From assembly GCA_018816945.1 (NCBI GenBank), contig JAHIVC010000059.1, forward strand, positions 1-54,371: a DNA stretch of 54,371 nt, read 5' to 3'. This DNA is from Bacteroidota bacterium (GTDB lineage Bacteria > Bacteroidota > Bacteroidia > Bacteroidales > GCA-2711565). Of this stretch, positions 1 to 8,422 are shown piece by piece; the stretch's first letter is position 1, and each line of letters opens with the position of its first letter. The notes under the pieces are model-generated. The model did not search any database and was not told where the DNA came from. It saw only the letters and a program-made list of their open reading frames with translations. A program made the translations under genes and the position numbers.

Positions 1-10
1 ATAATCTGGG

Positions 11-727
11 TTATTTAGATTCATTAATAAATTTCACAAGTTCAATCAAATCCGCTTCTTTTCTAACATTAAGTTTTTCTTTTTTTATAAAGGCCTCAAT
101 TTTGGGGCTTTCTGATCCAAATATGGTTTGAATATCTTTTTTTCCCGATATTTCCTGAGGTTCATCTGTTCCAATTTGTAAGTAATATGTATTTGAATTT
201 CTTTCTAGTTTTGCAGGTTCAGGGGCCTTGTACCCTGTAGTTGTGGTAGCCTCTTTAAATACGATATTATATCTTGATAGAAGTTGCACCTTTCCCTTCT
301 GAAGTAATTGGTAATACCCAAACTGTTCTCCTTTTTTATTTCTTTTAATTGTATAAACAAATACATCATCCCCAATACAAATTTCATTCATTGATTTGGG
401 ATTTGAAATGGCTAGGTATGTGTTCTTATCGACTTCAAATTCCATATCATCATTGTAAATGTTATATCGCAGTGGGACATCCACATATTTAATTTTGTTA
501 TTTGTTAATATTGTCCCTAAAATAAAGTTATCGTTCAAGTTTGGTGATCCTTTTATATCAGCTTCACTTAAAATAGCTCTCTTAATTGTACCTTTATTGA
601 CAAGACTCAAAAAATCATCAAAGGTTTGAGTGGGAGTAAGGCCAGTTGTTGCTTGTCCATAAAGAGATGTGGAAAATAAAATAATCGCACTAAAAAGGAT
701 GTGAATAAAGCGTAGTTTGATTTTCAT
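11..727 (-). CDS. Exported protein of unknown function, tandem paralogue A
   Basis: I do not recognise the family. The reading frame extends upstream, but the ATG at 727 is the likely start because it gives a standard signal peptide (basic MKIK, hydrophobic core, cleavage near SLYGQA). The mature part of about 215 residues has no membrane segment and looks soluble, with many Lys and Glu in the last 50 residues. It closely resembles the next gene upstream in length and throughout the alignment (shared blocks SEADIKGSP / SENDIKGSP, VPLRYNIYNDD, FGYYQLLQ, KKEKLNVRKE / KKEKINFRKE), so the two arose by tandem duplication. Location is inferred to be periplasm or cell surface. No sorting domain or lipobox is seen. 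The stop lies near the window edge, so any downstream partner is not visible. Confidence 0.75.
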   Translation of the reverse strand: MKIKLRFIHILFSAIILFSTSLYGQATTGLTPTQTFDDFLSLVNKGTIKRAILSEADIKGSPNLNDNFILGTILTNNKIKYVDVPLRYNIYNDDMEFEVDKNTYLAISNPKSMNEICIGDDVFVYTIKRNKKGEQFGYYQLLQKGKVQLLSRYNIVFKEATTTTGYKAPEPAKLERNSNTYYLQIGTDEPQEISGKKDIQTIFGSESPKIEAFIKKEKLNVRKEADLIELVKFINESK

Positions 728-860
728 AGATTTAATTTTAAAAGGTGAATGCTTAAGGTTTAATACAGAATAGGACATAAATTTAACTAAAAAGCAAATT
801 AGTGTCAACAAAACCTTCCGTGAATTTTACAAAACCATGGATATTATCCGACAGGCTAAT

Positions 861-1583
861 CTAAGGATTTTGATTTATAAATTTAAGAAGTTTAATTAAA
901 TCTTCTTCTTTCCGAAAATTAATCTTTTCTTTTTTAATTAATAAATTTATTTTTTCGCCCTGTGGTCCAAGTATGGCTATGAGATCTTTTTTATTTGATA
1001 TCTCATGAGGTTCATCATTTTCTTTTTGCAAATAGAATGTATTCGAATTTTTTTCAAATTTGGCCGATTCCGCAGCTTTATACCCTGTTGTTTTTGTGGC
1101 TTCTTTAAAAACGATATTGTGTCGAGACAGAAGCCGAACCTTACCATCCTGAAGTAATTGGTAATACCCAAACTGATCTCCTTTTTTATTCCTTTTGATG
1201 GCATAAATGAATTCTTGATCCCCAATTACAATTTTTTGAATTGATTCAGGGTTAGAAATTGCGAGATAATTTTCTTTATCTACCTCAAATTCTATATCGT
1301 CATTATAAATATTGTATCGTAAGGGAACACTTACATAGTGTATTTTATTGTCAGTTAAAATATCACCTAAAACAAATTCGGCATTTAAATAGGGCGACCC
1401 CTTTATGTCATTTTCACTTAAAATTGATCTTCGCAATGCTCCCGAATGAGTTGCATTTAAAAAATCCGTTAAAGATGCTTGTTCATAAGTGTTATAGGCT
1501 TGTCCATATGTGGTTGTAGTTATAAGTCCAATAGCTAGACTTATTAAGACCTTAGCGTAGAATTGTTTAATTTGTTTTTTCAT
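861..1583 (-). CDS. Exported protein of unknown function, tandem paralogue B
   Basis: This is a 240-residue paralogue of the preceding entry. The N-terminus (MKKQIKQFYAK followed by a hydrophobic stretch and TTTTYGQA) is a signal peptide. The mature sequence keeps the conserved blocks IYNDDIEFEVDKENYLAISNP and FGYYQLLQDGKVRLLSRHNIVFKE in shortened or slightly altered form relative to its neighbour, and the C-terminus is again basic and helical. The gap between the two copies is about 130 bases with no clear terminator, so they may be co-transcribed from upstream of this gene. Family and function are unknown to me; secretion is inferred from the signal peptide only. Confidence 0.75.
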   Translation of the reverse strand: MKKQIKQFYAKVLISLAIGLITTTTYGQAYNTYEQASLTDFLNATHSGALRRSILSENDIKGSPYLNAEFVLGDILTDNKIHYVSVPLRYNIYNDDIEFEVDKENYLAISNPESIQKIVIGDQEFIYAIKRNKKGDQFGYYQLLQDGKVRLLSRHNIVFKEATKTTGYKAAESAKFEKNSNTFYLQKENDEPHEISNKKDLIAILGPQGEKINLLIKKEKINFRKEEDLIKLLKFINQNP

Positions 1584-1663
1584 AAGATTGAAGGGCTAAA
1601 TGATTTTGTCTAATTGAATAATCGATAATAGTAAAACATTCTGAAATTAACCAAAAATTGAGC

Positions 1664-1697
1664 CAAAAAAAACGCCTCGTAAATTTTACGAGGCGTT
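1664..1697 (-). terminator. Intrinsic terminator after tsf
   Basis: A 13-bp perfect stem (AACGCCTCGTAAA pairing with TTTACGAGGCGTT, one-base formal loop) is followed on the minus strand by a run of seven T. It lies about 25 bases past the tsf stop and would end the rplM-rpsI-rpsB-tsf transcript. Confidence 0.85.
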
Positions 1698-1722
1698 CAT
1701 GTTTTAACATGGTAGCTTTTAA

Positions 1723-2550
1723 TTATTTACTCTCAAGCATAACTCTTTTAAAACCCGTAATCTTTAAATCTTTATTAGCTTCAGCTAAATATTGCTTAAC
1801 GGTTTTTTTTGTGTCGCGGATAAAATCTTGATTTAATAAAGTGCTTTCTTTGAAAAACTTGTTCAATTTACCCATAGCAATTTTCTCTAGCATTTCTTCA
1901 GGTTTTCCTTCTAGTCGTGCTTGTTCTTTGCCAATCTCTTTTTCATGCTCAACAATACCTGGGTCAACATCTGAAGAATCAACTGCAATTGGAGCCATAG
2001 CTGCAACTTGCATAGCCATTTCTTGTCCTATCTGATCACTGGTGATATTTAAGCCGATAATAGTTGCTAATCGGTTTCCTTGATGATTGTAAGCATAAAC
2101 TTGGGCTGCTTCCATTATTTCGAATTTACCTAACTCAATCTTTTCACCAATGATTCCTGTTTGGTCTATGATAGTGTCAGCAACTTTACGACCATTCAAA
2201 TCCATTTCCTTAAGCTCGTCAATGCTTTTAACCTTGCCGGCAATAGCAAGATCGGCAATTGAATTTACATAATTAATAAAGTCTTGGTTTTTAGCAACAA
2301 AGTCAGTTTCGCAATTAACCATAACAACGGAAGCATAAGTTTTGTCAGTACTTGTTTTAGCAATAACAACTCCTTCTGTCGATTCTCTATCAGCTCTTTT
2401 AGAGGCTACTTTTTGTCCTTTTTTACGAAGATAATCAATGGCTTTTTCCATATCGCCGTCGCATTCAACTAAAGCATTTTTACAGTCCATCATGCCTGCG
2501 CCTGTTTGTTTTCTTAATTGATTTACTTCTGCTGCAGTTATATTTGTCAT
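1723..2550 (-). CDS. tsf: Elongation factor Ts
   Basis: EF-Ts is the guanine nucleotide exchange factor that recycles EF-Tu in the cytoplasm. The 275-residue protein starts with the UBA-like N-terminal domain (residues 1-55, TAAEVNQLRKQTGAGMMDCK) and carries the EF-Tu contacting motif TDFVAK at residues 82-87, followed by the core dimerisation region. The length matches bacterial EF-Ts. It is the last gene of the ribosomal cluster, 30 bases downstream of rpsB, and is followed by a strong terminator. The rpsB-tsf pairing is nearly universal in bacteria, so the assignment is firm. Confidence 0.97.
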   Translation of the reverse strand: MTNITAAEVNQLRKQTGAGMMDCKNALVECDGDMEKAIDYLRKKGQKVASKRADRESTEGVVIAKTSTDKTYASVVMVNCETDFVAKNQDFINYVNSIADLAIAGKVKSIDELKEMDLNGRKVADTIIDQTGIIGEKIELGKFEIMEAAQVYAYNHQGNRLATIIGLNITSDQIGQEMAMQVAAMAPIAVDSSDVDPGIVEHEKEIGKEQARLEGKPEEMLEKIAMGKLNKFFKESTLLNQDFIRDTKKTVKQYLAEANKDLKITGFKRVMLESK

Positions 2551-2580
2551 TTTTATAATATTTCGGTTAAAAGAATATTT

Positions 2581-3501
2581 TTATTTCCCCTTTTTAGCGA
2601 TAGGTTTTCTTGGACGCTTCATTGGTTTTTTCTCATCATCAATATCTTTCAATGATTTTAACCCCTTTTCATTCGAAGATCGCTTAACTCCTTTTTCTAT
2701 CTCTGCATCTTCTCGTTCTTCAATTTCTGCAATAGTTTTTGATTTAACAGCGTCTAAAGCAGCTTGGGTTTCTCTTTCTGTTTCTTCTTCTGCTGCTCGC
2801 TTGTCTTTATCCATTTTGCGCTCTGCAAGTCCTTCAGCAATAGCATTGGTAATAATGCTGGTAATCAAATTAATTGATTTGGTAGCATCATCATTTGCCG
2901 GAATAGGAAAGTCAACTAATTTAGGATTAGAGTTCGTGTCAACAATGGCAAAAGTTGGAATATTGAGTTTTTTTGCTTCAGCTACAGCGATGTGTTCTTT
3001 GTTGATGTCAACAATGAATAAAGCTGAAGGTAAGCGATTTAAATCGGCAATACTTCCAAGGTTTTTTTCAAGTTTGGCACGCTCGCGGGCGATTTGCAAA
3101 CGCTCTCTTTTCGAAAAGTTATTATAAGTAGGCGTTCCCATCATCTTGTCGATAGAAGCCATTTTCCTTACAGCTTTTCTGATTGTTGCAAAATTTGTAA
3201 GCATTCCACCAGGCCAACGTTCAGTAACGTAAGGCATGTTAACATTTTTAACATGTTCAGCAACTATTTCTTTTGCCTGTTTTTTGGTAGCTACAAAAAG
3301 GATTTTTTTGCCTGATTTGGCGATTTGTTTTAATGCTGCAGCAGTTTCTTCAATTTTAGCTGCGGTTTTGTAAAGATCAATAATGTGAATGCCATTACGT
3401 TCCATGAAAATGTAGGGGGCCATGTTTGGGTTCCACTTACGTTTCAAGTGGCCAAAATGAACACCTGCATCCAACAATTGGTCAAAATTTGTTCGTGCCA
3501 T
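2581..3501 (-). CDS. rpsB: 30S ribosomal protein S2
   Basis: S2 binds late in 30S assembly and helps recruit S1. Typical motifs are present: LLDAGVHFGH and KRKWNPNMAPYIF at the N-terminus, RWPGGMLTNF near residue 95, and PTFAIVDTNSNP near residue 180. At 306 residues it is about 65 longer than E. coli S2. The excess is a C-terminal tail from about residue 230 that is highly charged (Glu/Lys) and ends in a basic PRKPIAKKGK segment; such tails occur in Bacteroidota but vary in length. The start follows an A-rich spacer with no Shine-Dalgarno site. A strong hairpin lies 35 bases upstream and is listed separately. Confidence 0.96.
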   Translation of the reverse strand: MARTNFDQLLDAGVHFGHLKRKWNPNMAPYIFMERNGIHIIDLYKTAAKIEETAAALKQIAKSGKKILFVATKKQAKEIVAEHVKNVNMPYVTERWPGGMLTNFATIRKAVRKMASIDKMMGTPTYNNFSKRERLQIARERAKLEKNLGSIADLNRLPSALFIVDINKEHIAVAEAKKLNIPTFAIVDTNSNPKLVDFPIPANDDATKSINLITSIITNAIAEGLAERKMDKDKRAAEEETERETQAALDAVKSKTIAEIEEREDAEIEKGVKRSSNEKGLKSLKDIDDEKKPMKRPRKPIAKKGK

Positions 3502-3536
3502 TTTTTTGTTTTTATTTGTTTACATTCTGTTTTTAC

Positions 3537-3578
3537 AATTGATAAGTAGTCCCGTTTTCTCCGGGAGTCTTATCAATT
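3537..3578 (-). promoter_or_regulatory. Leader hairpin between rpsI and rpsB
   Basis: The 113-base gap between rpsI and rpsB contains a two-part stem: a 10-bp outer helix (AATTGATAAG with CTTATCAATT), a small internal loop and a 5-bp GC-rich inner helix (TCCCG with CGGGA). On the transcript it is followed by an A-rich stretch, not T-rich, so it is not an intrinsic terminator. Its place just before rpsB suggests an autoregulatory S2 leader or an RNA processing site; this is inference. Confidence 0.45.
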
Positions 3579-3613
3579 TAGATACTAAACTCGATCCAGT
3601 GGTGTTTGAAATT

Positions 3614-4000
3614 TTATCGTTTACTGAATTGGAATTTTTTTCTTGCTTTAGGTTGACCAGGTTTTTTACGTTCAACCATTCTTGGATCTCTTCTCATCAA
3701 TCCTTTTGCTTTAAGAGGAGGTCTGTTAGCTTCATCTACTTTGCATAATGCACGTGAAATTGCAAGTCTTAAGGCCTCTGCCTGTCCTGATACTCCACCA
3801 CCTTCCAGGTTAACTTTTAAGTCAAATTTCCCAACGGTTTCAGTAATTTGAAAGGGTTGCGTTACAATATATTGCAAGGTAGCAGTTGGGAAGTATACTT
3901 TGTAATCTTTTTTATTGACAATGATATTTCCATTGCCTTCGGTTAAATAAATTCTGGCAACAGCGGTTTTTCTTCTGCCTAATGCGTTTACAACTTCCAT
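3614..4000 (-). CDS. rpsI: 30S ribosomal protein S9
   Basis: S9 belongs to the 30S head and its basic C-terminal tail reaches the P-site tRNA. Visible marks are GRRKTAVARIYL near the N-terminus, GGGVSGQAEALRLAISRAL in the middle, and the tail KKPGQPKARKKFQFSKR ending in the conserved Lys-Arg. Two ATG codons are adjacent. I chose the second (MEVVNALGRR) because it matches the usual family start; the first overlaps the rplM stop as TAATG. The gene is translationally close to rplM, as in most bacteria. Confidence 0.95.
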   Translation of the reverse strand: MEVVNALGRRKTAVARIYLTEGNGNIIVNKKDYKVYFPTATLQYIVTQPFQITETVGKFDLKVNLEGGGVSGQAEALRLAISRALCKVDEANRPPLKAKGLMRRDPRMVERKKPGQPKARKKFQFSKR

Positions 4001-4002
4001 CA

Positions 4003-4458
4003 TTATTTAATTGAATTTAATTTTATTTCTTTTGGTTTCTGAGCCTCATGCGGATGTTCTGATCCTGCATATACATATAAATTCCTAAAAATAGCATCTG
4101 CAAGCTTATTTTTTGGAAGCATACCTTTGATAGCTTTCTCGACAATAGCTGTGGGTTTTTTTGCCATCAATTCAAGTGGAGTGGTTGTTCTTTGTCCACC
4201 TGGATAGCCGGTATGTCTCACATATTCTTTATCTGTCCATTTTTTACCGCTTAGGGTAATTTTTTCAGCGTTGATAATAATAACATTATCTCCACAGTCG
4301 ACATGGGGTGTAAAGTTTGCTTTGTATTTACCTCTTAACAATTTGGCAGCTTTTGAAGCTAATCGGCCAACCACTTCGTTTTCAGCGTTAATCAAAACCC
4401 ATTCTTTAGTAACTGTAGCTTTGTTCGCACTTACTGTTTTATAACTTAATGTATCCAT
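4003..4458 (-). CDS. rplM: 50S ribosomal protein L13
   Basis: L13 is an early-assembly 50S protein. The sequence shows the family core: WVLINAENEVVGRLAS, the GKYKANFTPHVDCGDNVIIIN block, HTGYPGG, and the C-terminal LKVYAGSEHPHEAQ-like segment (here LYVYAGSEHPHEAQKP). The frame can be extended one codon to a TTG, but the ATG at 4458 (MDTLSYKTVSANKATV) matches the usual Bacteroidota start. It is the first gene of the rplM-rpsI-rpsB-tsf cluster, preceded by a leader with two promoter-like boxes. Confidence 0.96.
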   Translation of the reverse strand: MDTLSYKTVSANKATVTKEWVLINAENEVVGRLASKAAKLLRGKYKANFTPHVDCGDNVIIINAEKITLSGKKWTDKEYVRHTGYPGGQRTTTPLELMAKKPTAIVEKAIKGMLPKNKLADAIFRNLYVYAGSEHPHEAQKPKEIKLNSIK

Positions 4459-4502
4459 CAAAATATCTTTTCAATAAAATGTTCCTTGTTTAAAACGGGG
4501 TG

Positions 4503-4605
4503 CAAAAATAGAATTAAATTTTATATTTAACAAATTTGCTAACACTAATTTGTTGAAAAATTACATTCTTAAATAATTGCTCCTCATTTTGTGGGTGCAA
4601 AGGTA
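4503..4605 (-). promoter_or_regulatory. rplM promoter region and leader
   Basis: Two boxes matching the Bacteroidota -7 consensus TAnnTTTG face rplM: TACCTTTG at 4605-4598 and TATTTTTG at 4510-4503. The distal one would give a leader of about 130 bases containing an 8-bp hairpin at 4529-4554 (AACAAATT with AATTTGTT). Which box is used cannot be told from sequence. Confidence 0.45.
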
Positions 4606-4692
4606 ATTAATTTATTGGCAAATGGATATAATATGATAAAATTAAGATCGTTTTATTTGAAAGGAAGTAGAAATTCTTAATTTCGTGAAATT

Positions 4693-5607
4693 ATGACAAT
4701 ATTTGTTGAGCACTTAGGGAAAAATTACGGAGAATTACAGGCTTTAAATAAACTGAATTTCAACATTGGAACCGGCGAAATTGTTGGGCTTTTAGGAGCC
4801 AATGGAGCAGGGAAATCAACTTTGCTCAAAATTTTAAGTTGTTTGATTAGTCCCGATTCAGGTAAGGTAAATATTTGTGGTTTTGATGTAGAAACCCAAG
4901 CTCTGGATGTAAAAAGAAATATTGGATATTTGCCAGAAAGCAATCCGCTATATCCCAATATGTTTATTAGGGAATATTTAGAATTTTCGGCTGGATTTTA
5001 TCATTTGGGTAGACTTAAAAAAAGTCGAATAAACGAGATGATTGAAATAACGGGTTTGAAGGATCATCTAAGTAAAAGGATTGGGATACTTTCAAAGGGA
5101 CTTAAGCAAAGGGTTGGTTTGTCGCAGGCATTATTGCATGATCCAAAGGTGTTGATTCTTGATGAGCCGACTTCCGGTTTAGATCCAAACCAAATAGTAG
5201 AAATCCGCAAACTTATTTTATCATTGGGAATAAACAAAACAATTCTATTCACATCACATATTATTCAGGAGGTTGAGGCTATATGTGAAAGGGTGATTAT
5301 TTTGGATGAAGGTAAAATAATTGCAGATGGTCTAACTTCAAACCTTGCGTTGGGTAATGGAAAGAACAATATTGTTAACGTTCAGTTTAATGCCGATATT
5401 GATGAGGAAGATTTATTGGCAATTGGAAGGATCAAGCGAATCCAGCATCTTAAAAATTTCGAATGGCTCATTGAATGTGAAGAAAATGTTGATATAAGAA
5501 AAGATTTAATGGCATTCGCAATGAAGCATAACCTTATTATACTATCGCTTAATCAGGAATCTAATAAGCTGGAAAGAGTATTTCATGAATTAACAAGAAA
5601 GAAGTAA
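4693..5607 (+). CDS. gldA: ABC transporter ATP-binding protein, GldA-like
   Basis: This is the ATPase of an ABC transporter. Walker A GANGAGKS is at residues 35-42, the signature LSKGLKQR at 133-140, Walker B VLILDEPT at 153-160 and the switch histidine in TSHI at about 189. After residue 215 comes a C-terminal extension typical of the NatA/GldA branch. The SKGLKQRVG form of the signature and overall length (304) fit GldA, which works with GldF and GldG in Flavobacterium gliding. No GldF/GldG-like permease is adjacent; in many Bacteroidota gldA lies apart from gldFG. It may equally serve a general export function, so the symbol is a best guess. It is monocistronic here, divergent from rplM. 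Confidence 0.7.
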   Translation: MTIFVEHLGKNYGELQALNKLNFNIGTGEIVGLLGANGAGKSTLLKILSCLISPDSGKVNICGFDVETQALDVKRNIGYLPESNPLYPNMFIREYLEFSAGFYHLGRLKKSRINEMIEITGLKDHLSKRIGILSKGLKQRVGLSQALLHDPKVLILDEPTSGLDPNQIVEIRKLILSLGINKTILFTSHIIQEVEAICERVIILDEGKIIADGLTSNLALGNGKNNIVNVQFNADIDEEDLLAIGRIKRIQHLKNFEWLIECEENVDIRKDLMAFAMKHNLIILSLNQESNKLERVFHELTRKK

Positions 5608-5633
5608 TTTTTTTCAGAATCAACGATTATTTA

Positions 5634-5641
5634 TATATTTG
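5634..5641 (+). promoter_or_regulatory. metK promoter -7 box
   Basis: TATATTTG matches TAnnTTTG exactly. A start about seven bases downstream falls at 5648-5650, which is the 5' edge of the predicted SAM-II riboswitch. A -33 TTG is weak. Confidence 0.6.
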
Positions 5642-5648
5642 CAATGAG

Positions 5649-5712
5649 ATTGTGGACAAATTTGATTGATTGCAACCACGGATAAAAAATGCTAAACCAA
5701 TTAGTTTATCTC
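5649..5712 (+). promoter_or_regulatory. SAM-II riboswitch (probable) upstream of metK
   Basis: The segment fits the compact SAM-II pseudoknot layout. A short P1 helix pairs GTGG (5652-5655) with CCAC (5676-5679). The loop is U-rich and ends in TTGCAA just before the P1 3' strand, and it is followed by GGATAAAAAATGCTAAA, resembling the family 3' segment (GATAAA then GCTAAA). The loop bases 5662-5668 can pair with CAATTAG at 5698-5704 to make the pseudoknot. The metK start is about 45 bases further on. SAM-II is known mainly from alphaproteobacteria and also from Bacteroidota. The call is from remembered consensus, not a covariance search. Confidence 0.72.
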
Positions 5713-5757
5713 CCAACTCGCAATTTCACTATTTGATATTAATTAAATTTATAAAAG

Positions 5758-7047
5758 ATGAATTATTTATTTACTTCAGAATCTGTTTCAGAAGGACATC
5801 CGGATAAAGTCGCTGATCAAATTTCTGATGCTTTATTAGATGAGATGCTTCGTTTTGACCCAGAATCAAAAGTAGCATGTGAAACACTTGTAACCACCGG
5901 ACTAGTAGTCTGTAGTGGTGAGGTTAAAACTCGCGGATATGTGGATGTTCAGACCATTGTAAGAAGGGTAATTAAAGATATTGGATATACAGAAGCAGCT
6001 TATCGGTTTGATTATAATTCATGTGGGATTATTTCTGCAATACATGAGCAATCTCCTGACATCAACCAAGGTGTTGTTCGAACAAAAAAGGAGGATCAGG
6101 GAGCTGGTGATCAGGGAATGATGTTTGGCTATGCTACAACTGAGGTAGATAATTATATGCCATTACCCATCGAATTAGCGCACAGATTCCTGCAAGAATT
6201 AGCTGAGATACGCAGAGAAGGTAAGAGGATGAAATATCTCAGACCAGATTCAAAATCACAGATTACAATCGAATATAGTGAGTCGGGAAAACCATTGCGA
6301 ATTGACACCATAGTGATCTCTACTCAACATGATGACTTTAACGAAGAAGTTGTCATGCTCGCTAAAATCAGAGAGGATGTCGAAAAAATATTAATTCCAA
6401 GGGTGAAAAATTCATTACCTAACAGGATTAAAAAATTGTTTAAAAATGATTTTAAGCTTTTTGTTAATCCAACAGGTAAGTTTGTAATTGGTGGCCCTCA
6501 TGGTGATACAGGTTTAACCGGCCGAAAAATCATAGTTGATACCTACGGTGGCAGAGGGGCTCACGGAGGAGGTGCTTTTTCGGGTAAAGATGCTTCAAAA
6601 GTTGATCGATCAGCTGCTTATGCCGCACGTCATATGGCTAAGAATATGGTTGCTGCTGGAGTTGCTGATGAAGCGCTTATTCAAGTGGCATACGCTATTG
6701 GAGTTGCACAACCGGTTGGTTTGTTTGTGAATACCTACAATTCATCAAAATTAAAGAATAAAGATGGTAAAAGAATTAAGGATGGAGAGATCGCGAAAAT
6801 ACTAAGTGAAGTTTTTGATCTCAGACCTTATGCCATTGTGGAACGATTCGGATTAAAGAACCCTATTTTTGAAGCAACTGCCTCCTATGGTCATTTTGGT
6901 CGTGATCATTATGCTAAAGAAGTCGAGGTCTATTACGAAGATGAGCAAACTATAAAACGTGGTGATCTATTCTTTAAGCAAGTAGAATTTTTTGCTTGGG
7001 AGAAACTGGACTATGTCGATCGAATTAAGAAAGCATTCAATATCTAA
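5758..7047 (+). CDS. metK: S-adenosylmethionine synthase
   Basis: MetK makes S-adenosylmethionine from methionine and ATP. The N-terminal [21 protein letters not shown] holds the ATP-binding His, [12 protein letters not shown] is the conserved loop, [12 protein letters not shown] and [10 protein letters not shown] are the family phosphate-binding signatures. At 429 residues it is longer than the E. coli enzyme (384), as usual for the Bacteroidota form, which carries insertions in the middle. The start is fixed by [18 protein letters not shown] probable SAM-II riboswitch in the leader would give feedback repression by its own product. The gene stands alone and ends at a bidirectional terminator. 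Confidence 0.97.
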   Translation: MNYLFTSESVSEGHPDKVADQISDALLDEMLRFDPESKVACETLVTTGLVVCSGEVKTRGYVDVQTIVRRVIKDIGYTEAAYRFDYNSCGIISAIHEQSPDINQGVVRTKKEDQGAGDQGMMFGYATTEVDNYMPLPIELAHRFLQELAEIRREGKRMKYLRPDSKSQITIEYSESGKPLRIDTIVISTQHDDFNEEVVMLAKIREDVEKILIPRVKNSLPNRIKKLFKNDFKLFVNPTGKFVIGGPHGDTGLTGRKIIVDTYGGRGAHGGGAFSGKDASKVDRSAAYAARHMAKNMVAAGVADEALIQVAYAIGVAQPVGLFVNTYNSSKLKNKDGKRIKDGEIAKILSEVFDLRPYAIVERFGLKNPIFEATASYGHFGRDHYAKEVEVYYEDEQTIKRGDLFFKQVEFFAWEKLDYVDRIKKAFNI

Positions 7048-7049
7048 AT

Positions 7050-7084
7050 AAAAAAAGCTCCTTCATAACCGAGGGAGCTTTTTT
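7050..7084. terminator. Bidirectional terminator between metK and the type IX cargo gene
   Basis: An 11-bp stem AAAAAAGCTCC with GGAGCTTTTTT has T runs on both strands. It serves metK from the left and the convergent gene from the right, whose stop overlaps the stem. Confidence 0.85.
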
Positions 7085-7814
7085 AATGTTTTACTATTAG
7101 CTTTTTTGTGAACTTGATATCCGAGCCCACCACCAGTGAGTAGAAGTAAATCCCATCAATGAGTTCATCAACATTAATGGTTGCTTTTCCATGGCTCCCT
7201 TTAAGATAGGATTCCGCGACGATCGAGCCTAATAAAGTGCGAATAATTATTTTCGCTTCTAAAATATTCGTCGGTATGGTATAGTCGAAATATACCATTG
7301 ATTCGGCAGGATTTGGATAGGCGTCAGAAAGAGCCAATTCTGAATTAACCCTAGCTGATTCATTAATTCCATTGGTAATATACTCGATAGTTATTGTTGT
7401 TGCTATGTGAGGGTTATTGACATCAAAGAATGAATATTTTATTAAGCTCGTCTCTTTACTGAAATTTGGATTATAAACAGTAGAAAAATCTTCAATTAAC
7501 TGATTTGGTTCCAAATTTAATGAATAGGTTGGCGTTTCATTTTTTTCAATCTTTGAACCCCAATAAAAAGAATTATCACTTCCATCTGCGCTTTGTATTA
7601 CTTCTTTGGTAACACTTAAAGAAATTTCCTTCAGACTTGAGTTTTTGATTCCAAATAAGGATCTGATCTGCATATCCGTAGGGTTGCCATAAACCTGAAT
7701 AACAGAATTGTTCGGGATTTGAATGTTTTGCGAATTAAAAACTTGAATTTCCTGTCCGTATGAACCAAAAATAAATATACCCGAGAAGATTAGGAAGAGT
7801 AGGAGTTTTCTCAT
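7083..7814 (-). CDS. Secreted protein with type IX sorting domain
   Basis: A signal peptide (MRKLLLFLIFSGIFIFGSYG, cleavage about residue 20) is followed by about 140 residues of beta-rich sequence I do not recognise, then a type IX secretion C-terminal sorting domain from about residue 163 to the end. The CTD marks are YPNPA at 166-170, a DYTIP strand, the DGIYFYSLVVG segment and the final KKLIVKH. It is therefore predicted to be exported through the type IX system whose genes (gldJ, porU, porV) lie elsewhere in this window. It ends in a terminator shared with metK and seems monocistronic. Confidence 0.82.
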   Translation of the reverse strand: MRKLLLFLIFSGIFIFGSYGQEIQVFNSQNIQIPNNSVIQVYGNPTDMQIRSLFGIKNSSLKEISLSVTKEVIQSADGSDNSFYWGSKIEKNETPTYSLNLEPNQLIEDFSTVYNPNFSKETSLIKYSFFDVNNPHIATTITIEYITNGINESARVNSELALSDAYPNPAESMVYFDYTIPTNILEAKIIIRTLLGSIVAESYLKGSHGKATINVDELIDGIYFYSLVVGSDIKFTKKLIVKH

Positions 7815-7899
7815 AGGCAGGTAATTTTTAAAACGTCATAAAGATAGTGAAAAAAACAGCCAAACCATATTATTTTAATATTTATTAACGTTTAAAATT

Positions 7900-7930
7900 A
7901 AAAAAGCCTGCAAGAATGCAGGCTTTTTTA
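7900..7930 (-). terminator. Terminator after the DUF1761 gene
   Basis: A 12-bp stem AAAAAGCCTGCA with TGCAGGCTTTTT sits 18 bases past the stop, with T runs usable on both strands; the gene it serves is on the minus strand. Confidence 0.85.
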
Positions 7931-7946
7931 ATAGCTAAATAATTGC

Positions 7947-8369
7947 TTATTGCCATAGAATTAATATGATTGACATGACTAGTATCATAACAAACCTGTA
8001 CATGGCAACGATCCAAAACAATTTCAATGGTCGTCGTGAATACAGAAAATCAGATAATTGATTTCCTGCATATAAAAACAATCCAAACATGATTGAGATA
8101 GGAAATGCATGACCCCAGAATGTCAGGTGCCAGGTTGCAATGACAGCTTCAAGAACAAAGGCTGTTAGTAAAGTTGTAATAAAAGTGACAATCATTGCTT
8201 TTATCCACCCTTCTTGAAGATCTTCTTCTTTGAGATGCTGAAGTTTCATCCATGGTTTTGCAAATAAAAGTGGTGAATACCAAAGAGCTCCAAGTGCAAA
8301 GCCGGCTATGGCTGCTACAAATACCGAAAGCCAATTAAAGCCGCCAAAATTAATAATACATTGGTCCAT
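7947..8369 (-). CDS. DUF1761 family membrane protein
   Basis: The protein has four predicted membrane helices in about 140 residues. The first helix contains NWLSVFVAAIAGFALGALWYSP, resembling the DUF1761 N-terminal signature (NWL...GALWYSPLLF), followed by a conserved LFAKPWM. The frame extends to 8411, but the ATG at 8369 (MDQCIINFGGFNW) gives the usual family length. Function is unknown. The Rid-family gene begins upstream with only a short gap, so the two could share a transcript. Confidence 0.75.
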   Translation of the reverse strand: MDQCIINFGGFNWLSVFVAAIAGFALGALWYSPLLFAKPWMKLQHLKEEDLQEGWIKAMIVTFITTLLTAFVLEAVIATWHLTFWGHAFPISIMFGLFLYAGNQLSDFLYSRRPLKLFWIVAMYRFVMILVMSIILILWQ

Positions 8370-8422
8370 AATAGTTGATTTAGTTTGTAAATAGATATGA
8401 TTATCAAACAATAATACAAAAA

